DNA of 33,548 nt from Lentisphaeria bacterium (GTDB taxonomy: Bacteria > Verrucomicrobiota > Lentisphaeria > JABSQK01 > CAJWLW01). Location of the stretch: assembly GCA_030754995.1 (NCBI GenBank), contig JASLZG010000009.1, positions 1-33,548 of the forward strand, given 5' to 3'. The notes under the pieces are model-generated. The model saw only the letters and a program-made list of their open reading frames with translations, did not search any database and was not told where the DNA came from. Both the position numbers and the translations under genes were made by a program. Every line of letters begins with the position of its first letter. Position 1 is the stretch's first letter. Shown here piece by piece: positions 25,154 to 32,759 of the stretch.

Positions 25154-26623
25154 ATGCTGCGGTCGCAGACATTCCGTGGTGCTGCCGTCTGCCTCATCCT
25201 CGCGCTCCTGGTGGCGCTCGTCGCCCATCTCCTGCGGCATCCGCAGGCGGAGCTTGAGCTGCCGGCGAAGGCGCCCGAGCTGGTCCTGAACCTCCCCGGC
25301 CGTATCCAGGCGGGTGTGCCCTTTGCCGGTACCGCGAAAGTCACCGGCGGCCGGCTCCGGCGCCCGGCTTGCTCACGACCGGACATTCAGTTTCGCAGCG
25401 ACGGTGTGATCGCCTGGGCACAGCCGTTGGCGGGGATGTACGAGATTACTTTCACGGTCGCGGGCAGTGGTGAACCGATGACCGCAAACTGGCAGGTGAC
25501 AGTTTTCGAGCCGCCGCCGAAGAAGGAGCGCCCGAAAGTCGTGCGGCTCGCGGCGCTGCAGCGGCCGCCGCCGCCGGAAGAGCAAACCGAGCCGCACCGG
25601 CAACCGCCACCGCCGCGCCGGGAGCCGCCACCGCCCACCGAACCGGCGCCCCGGCCGCCGCCTGTTGCCGTTGAGCCGGCGCCACAGCCGGCGGCCCCCG
25701 TCGACGCGGCCAGGCGCGCCGCTTATGCCCGGCACCAGGCGGCGTTGGCCGCTGCCAAGGCCGCTCGCGAGGCGGCGGCGAAGAGGGCCGAAGAGGCTCA
25801 GGCCCGGGCTCTCGCCAAGGCTGAAGAGGCGCGCCTGAGAAAGGCAGCACTGGAAAAGGCGGCACAGACCGAGAAAAACGCCATGCGTCAGGCCGAGCTG
25901 AGGCGCCAGGCGGAGTTGCAGGCAGCGCGAGAAACGGAGCAACGCCGGCGCCTCGAGGCACTCCGGAAGGAGCGGGCCCGGCAGGTCGAGCTGGAACGGC
26001 AACGGCAGGCGCAGCACGCCGAAGAGGCCGGCGAACGACAACGCCGGCAAGCAGAAGCGCGGCGGCAGGCCGAGGCGGAACAGGCACAGCGTGATGCTGT
26101 GGACTCCGCCGTCCGGGAACCGCTAGATTTTTCCAGTTACGATTTCATCCTGCGCCAGGCGGCTTTTTCCGATTTCATGGACATTGCGGCGGCCAACGGC
26201 ATTCGGGTGTTTTTCCTGACGATCACCCAGGGCCGCCTCGACGCGGCCCGGGAACCGTACGCCGTCATCGGTGCCAATGGCGACGTGCCGGTCGTGGAGG
26301 TCAGCAGTTATGAAGCGATCAAGGCGTTGTTCGAAGGACGTTACAACCGCAAGTACGTGCGGGTGGCGCAAATCAGCGCGGACCGGGACTGGTCGTCGAT
26401 CAACCGTCGGCTGCGCGACGATCTTGGGACCAGTGCCGACTACAGCCTGATCGCGTTTTTTCCGAATTCATTCATCGTGGCGCTGGACCATGCGTCGCGG
26501 GCCCACTATCGGGAGCGGCGGACCGACCCGGCCTTGCCTTTCGAGAAAGGCGCCGGCGCGATTGTCTTCACGGTGCACAAGCCGGACCTTATCGAGATCC
26601 TGAAAATGGACAATGTGAAGTAG
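25154..26623 (+). CDS. TolA-like bitopic protein, arm 2
   Basis: A 489-residue protein: membrane anchor (about 9-27, with a His at residue 25), beta module (about 36-118) paralogous to that of the preceding protein, Pro-rich linker (about 119-183), a long Ala/Glu/Arg/Gln-rich single helix (about 184-320, e.g. 'AAKAAREAAAKRAEEAQARA') exactly like the TolA stalk in style, and a C-terminal domain (about 321-489, 'PLDFSSYDFILRQAAF') of unknown family. The track start at 25106 overlaps the previous gene; the ATG at 25154 follows its stop by one base and begins the anchor. It is probably the energy-transducing arm reaching the outer envelope. It ends the cluster. Confidence 0.75.
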   Translation: MLRSQTFRGAAVCLILALLVALVAHLLRHPQAELELPAKAPELVLNLPGRIQAGVPFAGTAKVTGGRLRRPACSRPDIQFRSDGVIAWAQPLAGMYEITFTVAGSGEPMTANWQVTVFEPPPKKERPKVVRLAALQRPPPPEEQTEPHRQPPPPRREPPPPTEPAPRPPPVAVEPAPQPAAPVDAARRAAYARHQAALAAAKAAREAAAKRAEEAQARALAKAEEARLRKAALEKAAQTEKNAMRQAELRRQAELQAARETEQRRRLEALRKERARQVELERQRQAQHAEEAGERQRRQAEARRQAEAEQAQRDAVDSAVREPLDFSSYDFILRQAAFSDFMDIAAANGIRVFFLTITQGRLDAAREPYAVIGANGDVPVVEVSSYEAIKALFEGRYNRKYVRVAQISADRDWSSINRRLRDDLGTSADYSLIAFFPNSFIVALDHASRAHYRERRTDPALPFEKGAGAIVFTVHKPDLIEILKMDNVK

Positions 26624-26687
26624 TTTGGATGATACAGGTCGAGGGGATTGTCTTTTCCGACAACATCCGTGCATGGGAGAACAGAAG

Positions 26688-27485
26688 CTACTGGGAGCGC
26701 CACTGCTTCAGGCGCTCGATAATGAAGTCGACAGAGGCGCGGTGGGCTTCCTTGCCGTTCCCCTCGACCTCGAGCGCCGGGCCGCATTCGAAGTGCAGGT
26801 CGAGCGACGGGTCGATTGGCCCGATGTCCTTGATCAACCGGCCCTTGGCGAGAAATTCCGTGCGCAAAGCGATCGGTACGATGGGTGCGCCGGTACCGCG
26901 CGCCAGCTTGGCACCAAGGGAATTGAAGGCGACCGGATCGACCTCGAGACTGCGGGTATGCTGCGGGAACAGCAGCACAGATTTGCCCGCCTCGAGTCGG
27001 GCGCGCCCTTCGGTCAGCACCGTCTTGAGGTCTTCCCTGGCATTGGCGCGCGCGACGACGATGGGGTCTAAGCCGTTCAGAACCTTGCCCAGGACCGGGT
27101 AGTTCATGAGGCTGGACTTGAGCACGAACGAGAATGGCTTGAACGGTAGAATCATCCCGGGCAGGACCATGGTTTCGAATGAGCTGATGTGGTTGGCGAC
27201 GATGACGGCCGGGCCATCGACCGCTTCGAGATGCCGGAACCTGGAGATATGGCACCGGCACCCCGCTGTTTCGGCAAGCAGCAGGACACGCCGTCCGTGC
27301 TCTGCTGCCGCATACCGGTCCAGGACATTGTCCTTTACCTTGGAAGAAACGCTGAAAAGTGTCGCAAGCATCCGGGTGTGGAACCAAACCGCGTTCAACG
27401 GTCCCAGGCGACTGGCAAAACCGGCCCGGCCCGGTGGTGTGGTGTACTCATGGCGGATCGCTTCGGTGAATTCGGCAAAGGTCAT
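26688..27485 (-). CDS. PlsC-like lysophospholipid acyltransferase with variant motifs
   Basis: A 265-residue protein of the glycerophospholipid acyltransferase fold. Catalytic motif I, normally NHxSxxD, reads 'NHISSFE' (His99, Glu104), so Asp is replaced by Glu. Motif III, normally FPEGTRS, reads 'FPQHTRS' (about 173-179). Motif IV-like 'APIVPIAL' is present. Some environmental PlsC-like families carry FPQxTR, so this may be a coherent variant and not a dead enzyme. Likely role: acyl transfer to a lysophospholipid or other acceptor at the inner membrane. I prefer the ATG at 27485 to the TTG at 27515. It converges on the Tol/Exb-like cluster with only 64 bases between stops. Confidence 0.78.
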   Translation of the reverse strand: MTFAEFTEAIRHEYTTPPGRAGFASRLGPLNAVWFHTRMLATLFSVSSKVKDNVLDRYAAAEHGRRVLLLAETAGCRCHISRFRHLEAVDGPAVIVANHISSFETMVLPGMILPFKPFSFVLKSSLMNYPVLGKVLNGLDPIVVARANAREDLKTVLTEGRARLEAGKSVLLFPQHTRSLEVDPVAFNSLGAKLARGTGAPIVPIALRTEFLAKGRLIKDIGPIDPSLDLHFECGPALEVEGNGKEAHRASVDFIIERLKQWRSQ

Positions 27486-27541
27486 GGCGGTGGAATGAAT
27501 ATCGGGGTTTTTCAAAGCGTCAGTGATAAGGGATGAGGAAT

Positions 27542-27570
27542 ATTCTACTCGTCAGCGGTCCTTGAATCAA
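27542..27570 (-). promoter_or_regulatory. Promoter of the PlsC-like gene
   Basis: On the minus strand TTGATT (27565-27570), a 17-base gap and TAGAAT (27542-27547) match 4/6 and 5/6 of the sigma-70 consensus. The predicted start near 27535 leaves a leader of about 50 bases to the ATG. Confidence 0.55.
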
Positions 27571-27596
27571 TTCGATGAAGCGACGGTGATGAGCCG

Positions 27597-27625
27597 TTGC
27601 ACATGGGCAAGGCTAATCCTATATT
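27597..27625 (+). promoter_or_regulatory. Promoter of the thioredoxin-like gene
   Basis: TTGCAC (27597-27602), a 17-base gap and TATATT (27620-27625) lie about 40 bases before the chosen ATG. This placement argues against the track start at 27597, which would put the promoter inside the gene. Confidence 0.5.
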
Positions 27626-27665
27626 CGATGTTTGCGAATCACTGAATCAACCCGGAGCACCTGAG

Positions 27666-28241
27666 ATGGTGGGTAAGTGGGTGTTGACAATTATAGCGGT
27701 CATTGGGCTGGCATTTGCTGCCGCAGCCGAAGAGGAGCTCCATTCGGAGTTGCCTTCCCAAGAAAAACCGCAAAGTCCACCTTTGGCGGCAGCCGAAGAG
27801 AAGGTCCATTGGGAAACCGACTACGACGTGGCGCTGGCAAAGGCCGAGGCGACCGGGCGCTTTGTATTCATGAACTTCACCGGTTCCGACTGGTGCATCT
27901 ACTGCATGGTGATGGACAAAAAATTCTTCAGGCACAAAGAGTTCATCAAGTTCGCCGCCGACTTTTTCGTATGCCTTGCGGTCGACTTCCCAAGGTTCAA
28001 GGAGCAGGACGAGGAATTGAAGAAGTTCAACAAGGAGATGGCGCAGAAACACCTCGTACGTGGCTATCCGACAATTATCATCACCGACGACAGCGGCAAG
28101 GCGATCGGCCGCTCCGGTTACAAGCGGGGCATGGACGGCGCCCAGTACGTCGAACACCTGACGGCGCTGCTGGGCCGCGCCAATCTCACCGAACCAAAGC
28201 CGCCGCCGCCGGAAAACATCTATGAAGATGACCTTGACTGA
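27666..28241 (+). CDS. Exported thioredoxin-fold protein
   Basis: A 191-residue protein with a signal peptide (about 1-21) and a thioredoxin fold of the DUF255/thioredoxin_7 type. The redox motif is 'WCIYC' (Cys77, Cys80); 'YPTIIITD' gives the cis-Pro. It probably reduces or shuffles disulfides, or guards against peroxide, in the periplasm. GGAG lies 8 bases before the ATG at 27666. Between signal and domain a short block is duplicated: 'AAAEEELH' and 'AAAEEKVH', about 20 residues apart, with matching DNA, so this linker grew by a recent tandem duplication. The C-terminus is Pro-rich then acidic. It converges on the lipoprotein gene. Confidence 0.85.
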   Translation: MVGKWVLTIIAVIGLAFAAAAEEELHSELPSQEKPQSPPLAAAEEKVHWETDYDVALAKAEATGRFVFMNFTGSDWCIYCMVMDKKFFRHKEFIKFAADFFVCLAVDFPRFKEQDEELKKFNKEMAQKHLVRGYPTIIITDDSGKAIGRSGYKRGMDGAQYVEHLTALLGRANLTEPKPPPPENIYEDDLD

Positions 28242-28390
28242 TCACTTCATACCGTACAGGTGGCGTGCCGCAGATGGTTGCGCGTGGCCTCAAGGCCCTG
28301 CCGCCGGTAAAACGGAAATTTGCCCGGGCCCGCACTGAGCCGGCCTGTCCCAGGCGTACGGCCTGCATGGTGTCGACGCGAGACGGCAGG

Positions 28391-29284
28391 TTATTCGTCC
28401 CCGACAATTATATCGCGACCAAACGTCAACTCGCGACCCGCGCGCTTCCTGACAACTGATTCGGCCTGCCGCTCAATGACGGTGCGCAGGTCGGCGAACA
28501 GCACGAAGTTGGAATTCACCCTCTCGTCACTGGTCCACTTTTCGCCTTGGACGATCGTAGCACCTCCCGTGACGACGAAAAAACCGCCTGGCTTGAAGTA
28601 TTCGATATGCTGGCCGACAAGATAATCGGCCGAATCGGTGACCGGATCGACCCAGCGCAAAACGGCCGGGTTGCCGGCCATGTGTATGCTGTCCTCGGGT
28701 GAAACCTGGAAGGATCGGTCGCCGGCCATGATGAAATTCTCGGCGAGTGGCAGCTGCTTCGTTTCCAGCGGAACCACGGTGTTGTGTGCGTCGTGGCGAT
28801 AACGGGCAGTGATGCCTGCTTCGCCGCCGCCGTAGACAATGAAAAAGTCACCGGACGCGGCAATAATTCGATCGACACCGCCGCTGACGATCACGTCCGG
28901 AATCGTGGCCTGCCAATCGGCAAAGAACGTATACAGCTCGCCGTCTTCTATTGACCACATGACATTGCCGGTCATCTCCGGTGCGTCGGCTTCCATCTGG
29001 CCGTCGAGACCAACGATTCCGACTTTCACCGAGATCGTGCCGATGCCCCCCTCCTGCAAATCGAGAACGACGAATTTCTGCTTGCCGGTGACACCATATC
29101 GCGGCCGCTCCTCCCAAACGCCTATGAGGTCGACCGTAAGATTCTCGACCCGCTCGTCGAGACTTTCGATCGTCTGTTTCTGCCCGCTGCCGCAGCCACA
29201 CAGCAGCAGCGCCAGCGCCAATGCCGAGGCAGCGGCATGGCGGCAGGTGCGACGATACGGCCGTGACTTCAATATTTGACTCAT
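28391..29284 (-). CDS. Lipoprotein of unknown function
   Basis: A 297-residue protein with a lipoprotein signal peptide: basic start, hydrophobic run 'ASALALALLLCGC' and lipobox L-C-G-C (lipidated Cys near residue 32). The mature part is beta-rich with no recognised family. It begins 'LIGVWEERPRYGVTG', reminiscent of lipocalin-like or TIGR03067-type ligand-binding domains, and contains repeated short strands such as 'QKFVVLDLQEGG' and 'AASGDFFIVYGGG'. The track ORF extends to 29758 over the opposite isomerase gene; the ATG at 29284, directly before the signal peptide, is the credible start. It is divergent from the isomerase-like gene, with 127 bases between. Confidence 0.72.
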   Translation of the reverse strand: MSQILKSRPYRRTCRHAAASALALALLLCGCGSGQKQTIESLDERVENLTVDLIGVWEERPRYGVTGKQKFVVLDLQEGGIGTISVKVGIVGLDGQMEADAPEMTGNVMWSIEDGELYTFFADWQATIPDVIVSGGVDRIIAASGDFFIVYGGGEAGITARYRHDAHNTVVPLETKQLPLAENFIMAGDRSFQVSPEDSIHMAGNPAVLRWVDPVTDSADYLVGQHIEYFKPGGFFVVTGGATIVQGEKWTSDERVNSNFVLFADLRTVIERQAESVVRKRAGRELTFGRDIIVGDE

Positions 29285-29342
29285 AAGATGGGTATGCGGT
29301 ATGGGCCGGCGTGTGAAATGCCAATTCGGCATTCCTAAAAGG

Positions 29343-29367
29343 TAGCACAAGCAACCCTCGCGTGCTA
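29343..29367. promoter_or_regulatory. Inverted repeat upstream of the isomerase-like gene, possible operator
   Basis: TAGCAC and GTGCTA are perfect 6-base arms separated by 13 bases, 45 bases before the isomerase-like start and right beside a C10 run. The size and symmetry suit a dimeric regulator site. Confidence 0.4.
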
Positions 29368-29371
29368 TCGT

Positions 29372-29381
29372 CCCCCCCCCC
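29372..29381 (+). repeat. C10 homopolymer tract
   Basis: Ten consecutive C residues lie about 17 bases before the GGAGG ribosome binding site of the isomerase-like gene. Such tracts are prone to length change; in promoters or leaders they can switch expression. Confidence 0.85.
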
Positions 29382-29411
29382 TGACTACAACATCTTTGGA
29401 GGCGAGTGTCT

Positions 29412-30828
29412 ATGGCTGCGGCAAATATGAAAATCGGGTTCATTCCGGCCAATCGCGGTTTCTTCAGCAGCGAGCTGGCGGCGGCGATGCGATCAGAAAC
29501 CATCGACGTCATGAGGCAACTGGCGCTCGACCCCGTGGTGCTCGAAGACGGCCAGTCAAATCTTGGCTGCGTCGAGACCCGGCAGGAAGCTGAGGCCTGC
29601 GCCCAGTTGTTCCGCGAGCAGGAAGTCGAGGGCATCGTCATCGGTGCCGTCAATTTCGGCGACGAGCAGGCCGCGGCCCTGGCGGTGAAGCAAGCAGGGC
29701 TGAACGTACCGGTATTGATCTTCGGCTGCCAGGAAGAACACGCGCTGACACCCGGCATGAGCCGTCGCGATGCCTTCTGCGGGCTGCTCAGTATCGGTGA
29801 GGCACTGCGCCAGATCGGTTTTACCTACAGCGTGGGGCAACGGCCGGTCTGCTTTCCATCCGATCAGGCCTTCCGCGACGACCTCGACTGGTTTGTCCGC
29901 GTTTGCCGGGTCGTCAACGGCATTCGCAAGGCGCGCTACGGCCAGATCGGAGCGCGGCCAGACGCCTTCTGGACCTGCCGCTTCGATGAGAAACGTCTGC
30001 AGCGGCTCGGTCCGACTACCGTCACGCTTGATCTCTCCGAAGTATTCGGCGGTGTCCGTGCCATCAGCGACGATGATGCCGAAGTCCGCGGCCTGATCGA
30101 ATCGATCGCCGATTACGCTGATTCGTCGAAAATGGCGGAGGCAGGCGGAAAACGATCTCGACGCGTTCGCTGTGCAGTGCTGGACCAGTATCCAACGCCA
30201 CTACGGTGTCTGCGCCTGCACCACCATGAGCCGTTTCACCGATACGCTCACCCCGGCAGCCTGCGAAGCGGATATCATCGGCACGCTCTCGATGCATGCG
30301 CTGCAATTGGCCAGCGGCAAACCCGCTGCCCTGGCAGACTGGAACAATCTGCACAATGACGACGACGACCTCGTCAATATCTGGCATTGCGGTGTGTTCC
30401 CGAAGAGCTTTGCCAAGGAGCAGCCGCGTCTGGCATCGCACGACATCCTGTTGACTGCCGGCATCGCGGCCGAAAATCAGGTAGAGGGCGTCGTCGAACT
30501 GCAAATGAAAGCGTCGCCGGTCACTTTGAGCCGGATCACGCAGGACATCGACGGCGGCTGGCAGGCGCTGATCGCTCAAGGTCAAATCGAGGACAATCCG
30601 GCCAGTACATCGGGTTCGTACGGATGGTGCCGCATCGAAGATCTGCAATGGCTGTATCGCAACGTCGTGCTGCAGCGCTTCCCCCACCACGTGGCGATCA
30701 CCCCGGCGACTATCGGCAACGTGCTGTGGGAAGCCTTCGGCAATTACCTTGGCTTCGACGTTTTCCATACCCGCCAGGCGACACCCGGTCAGTATCAGGC
30801 CGCTATGCCGTTCAACCAGGCGCCATAA
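29412..30828 (+). pseudogene. L-fucose/L-arabinose isomerase-like protein, frameshifted
   Basis: Two overlapping reading frames together make one protein of about 470 residues, the usual length for L-fucose-isomerase-like proteins. Frame one runs from 29412 ('MKIGFIPANRGFF', after GGAGG) to about 30140; its sense then stops although the ORF drifts on to 30359. Frame two carries on from about 30145 ('ENDLDAFAVQCWTSIQ') to 30828 and has conserved blocks 'CEADIIGTLSMHAL' and 'VNIWHCGVFP', which should supply metal-binding Glu and His. One extra base (or two missing) around 30138-30148 explains the break. It could be a true pseudogene, an assembly error or, less likely, programmed frameshifting. 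The family converts aldoses to ketoses. The hydratase gene follows one base after its stop. Confidence 0.78.
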
Positions 30829-30829
30829 C

Positions 30830-31600
30830 ATGGCAAACGAATTCGCAACCCAGCTTTGGCAAGCCCGCCTGCAGGGGACGCAGGTCGATGTGCAGGCGGT
30901 CGAGCTGCCACAGACAGTCGACGAAGCCTACGATGTGCAGGCGGCAATCACCAGGCTGTCGGAGGCAACGACCATCGGCTACAAAGTCGGATTGACGACG
31001 GCGGCGGCCATGGCAGCGTTCGGAATGACGGATTCGATGTTCGGACCGATCTACGAGCAGTTCCTTTACGACAGTGGCGATGCCGCGCCCTGTAAACACC
31101 CGGTGTTGCTGGAGACCGAGGTGCTCGTGGCCCTGGGACAGGACCTGCCGCCACGACCGGAGCCTTATACCGCGGCGGATATCGCCGCCGCAACCTCGTG
31201 GATCGCAACGGGGTTCGAGCTGGTCGCCTGCCGGTTGAGCGAGAAACTGCCGGAACTGCCGCACCTGGCGATCGCCGACAGCGGGTTCAACGACGGTCTC
31301 GTCATCGGTGACCGGACGGACGATTGGTCAGCCCTCGATCTGTTCCGTACGCCCGTGAGCCTGACGATCAACGGTGCCGAGAAAGACCGCGGGCACACGG
31401 GAGTCTCCCTCTACGGCGAGCCGTTTGCCGTCGCAGCCTGGCTGGCGAATCACCCTGTGCTCGCCGCCACCGGCCTGGCTGCCGGAGCAATTGTGGCGAC
31501 CGGAACCTGCACCGGGATGGTGCCCGTTGGCCCCGGCGATACCGCTCACGGCGTGATCGATGGTTTAGGGGAAGTGACAGTGAATTTCGTCGCTGCCTGA
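30830..31600 (+). CDS. 2-keto-4-pentenoate hydratase / fumarylacetoacetase-fold family protein
   Basis: A 256-residue cytoplasmic enzyme related to MhpD and the fumarylacetoacetate hydrolase fold. Metal ligands are visible as Glu95 and Glu97 in 'LLETEVLVAL' and Glu130 in 'TGFELVACR'. Further conserved patterns are 'IGYKVGLT', 'GPIYEQFL' and 'GTCTGMVPVGPGD'. Relatives hydrate or decarboxylate 2-keto acids from aromatic breakdown, and some act in sugar-acid routes. Directly behind a sugar-isomerase-like gene, a sugar-derived 2-keto acid is the more likely substrate. The ATG at 30830 lies one base past the upstream stop; the track start at 30749 overlaps that gene and is rejected. Confidence 0.85.
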   Translation: MANEFATQLWQARLQGTQVDVQAVELPQTVDEAYDVQAAITRLSEATTIGYKVGLTTAAAMAAFGMTDSMFGPIYEQFLYDSGDAAPCKHPVLLETEVLVALGQDLPPRPEPYTAADIAAATSWIATGFELVACRLSEKLPELPHLAIADSGFNDGLVIGDRTDDWSALDLFRTPVSLTINGAEKDRGHTGVSLYGEPFAVAAWLANHPVLAATGLAAGAIVATGTCTGMVPVGPGDTAHGVIDGLGEVTVNFVAA

Positions 31601-31633
31601 GCGCTGCGCAAAAATGCCACGAGACCTCCGCGC

Positions 31634-31650
31634 CCGGGCACTCAGCCCGG
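31634..31650. terminator. Stem-loop between convergent genes
   Basis: CCGGGC-ACTCA-GCCCGG, a 6-base GC stem, lies between the convergent hydratase and apt genes. It could end transcription from both sides, but neither strand shows a T-run. Confidence 0.35.
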
Positions 31651-31711
31651 CCAAGACCGCTGGAAGCCTCTCCAGTTTCTGCCTACCCTGTGTTCCTGCA
31701 GCACGGCCCGG

Positions 31712-32239
31712 TCAATCGCTCACCTCGATCAAGGAATTCACCGTGTAGCCGTCGAGCTTGTCACGACCGTTGAGAAATGACAGCTCAATGACAAACTCCA
31801 GCGCGATGATGCGGGCGCCGATCTTTTCGATCAGGTCCGCCCCCGCCCTCGCGGTGCCGCCGGTCGCCAGCAGGTCGTCGACAATCAGCACCCGGTCACC
31901 AGCGGACACCGCGTCGATATGGATCTCCACCGCCGCCGATCCGTACTCGAGTTCGTACGATACCGAGTACGTTTTCCACGGTAGCTTGCCTTGCTTGCGC
32001 ACCAGTGAAATCCCACAACCAAGCTTGTATGCCAGGGCCGAGCCGAAAATGAAGCCGCGTGCATCGATCACGACGATCGAGTCGATCTGCTGATTCTCGT
32101 AGCGCGCCCCGATAATGTCGATCACTTCCGCAAACAACGCACCGTCCTGCAGGATCGGTGAAATGTCCTTGAACATGATCCCCGGCTTCGGAAAGTCAGG
32201 AATGTCGCGTATCGCTGCTGTCAATGTCTCAAGACTCAC
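31712..32239 (-). CDS. apt: Adenine phosphoribosyltransferase
   Basis: Salvages adenine: adenine plus PRPP gives AMP and pyrophosphate, in the cytoplasm. The 175 residues are the normal length. The opening 'IRDIPDFPKPGIMFKDI' is diagnostic for Apt, and the PRPP-binding motif is 'VLIVDDLLATGGTA'. Its start overlaps the end of the DUF721/DciA gene by 11 bases, so the two are translationally coupled. Together with purA at the other end of the window it supplies AMP by salvage and de novo routes, though they are not in one operon. Confidence 0.96.
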   Translation of the reverse strand: MSLETLTAAIRDIPDFPKPGIMFKDISPILQDGALFAEVIDIIGARYENQQIDSIVVIDARGFIFGSALAYKLGCGISLVRKQGKLPWKTYSVSYELEYGSAAVEIHIDAVSAGDRVLIVDDLLATGGTARAGADLIEKIGARIIALEFVIELSFLNGRDKLDGYTVNSLIEVSD

Positions 32240-32717
32240 GATTGCCTCCCCGCTTGTTTCCAGGGCGCATCGTCGTTCCGCCGACGATCAATTTGACATC
32301 CTTGATGCGGCCGGCGCTGAGACGCGTGACCGCGTCAATCATCTGCTGCCGTACCCCGAAACTCTGGATGTGATAGCGGAATGCGGCGTTGAAGACTTCC
32401 ACATGCAGAACATCACCTTCGATCCGCCGCGGCACCGCCTGCTCCGCGGTCGTTTCATCGACGATACTGTCCCATTGATCGACGATGGTGCGCATCAACA
32501 CTTGCTCATCGCCACCCATTTCAGCCTTGAGCGCGTCGATCAATCCGCCAATCCCACGTGCTGCGGGTTGTTGCGACTCCACCTCTCGATCAGCAAGCTC
32601 CTCACCGTACCACTCCCGCAAGAGCCGTTCGCGCGACCGCATTTTGGCGGGCCGCGGCCGACCGAAATTGATGCGGCTGGTGCTGCGATAGTTGAGATTG
32701 TCGTCGGAGTCAGGCAT
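32229..32717 (-). CDS. DUF721/DciA-like protein
   Basis: A 162-residue cytoplasmic protein. The C-terminal half (about 50-150) matches DUF721: 'LMRTIVDQWDSIVDETTAEQAVPRRIEGDVLHVEV', then 'LSAGRIKDVKLIVG'. Proteins of this family include DciA, the ancestral partner and loader of the replicative helicase DnaB. The N-terminal 50 residues are basic and low in structure ('GRPRPAKMRSRERLL'), suited to DNA or protein contact. It is the first gene of a two-gene unit with apt. The helicase role is family knowledge; nothing in the neighbourhood confirms it. Confidence 0.82.
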   Translation of the reverse strand: MPDSDDNLNYRSTSRINFGRPRPAKMRSRERLLREWYGEELADREVESQQPAARGIGGLIDALKAEMGGDEQVLMRTIVDQWDSIVDETTAEQAVPRRIEGDVLHVEVFNAAFRYHIQSFGVRQQMIDAVTRLSAGRIKDVKLIVGGTTMRPGNKRGGNRES

Positions 32718-32759
32718 ATTGCGTCACGTCACTTAATTCACGTTAATTCGCGGTCCACG

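Noticed and set aside
20675-25386. 468- and 488-codon minus-strand ORFs inside the Tol/Exb-like cluster
   Set aside because: They overlap genes with clear membrane helices, signal peptides and ribosome binding sites; no domains are visible in the reverse frames.
20306-26623. Reading the ExbB/ExbD-like cluster as a Zorya-type anti-phage system
   Set aside because: Zorya has a MotA-like ZorA with a long tail, a ZorB with an OmpA-like domain, and ZorC/ZorD or ZorE effectors. The channel subunit here is short, no OmpA domain is visible and there is no helicase or nuclease gene.
32115-32759. N-terminal extension of the YggS ORF
   Set aside because: It is antisense to apt and DUF721 and the usual YggS start is at 32760.
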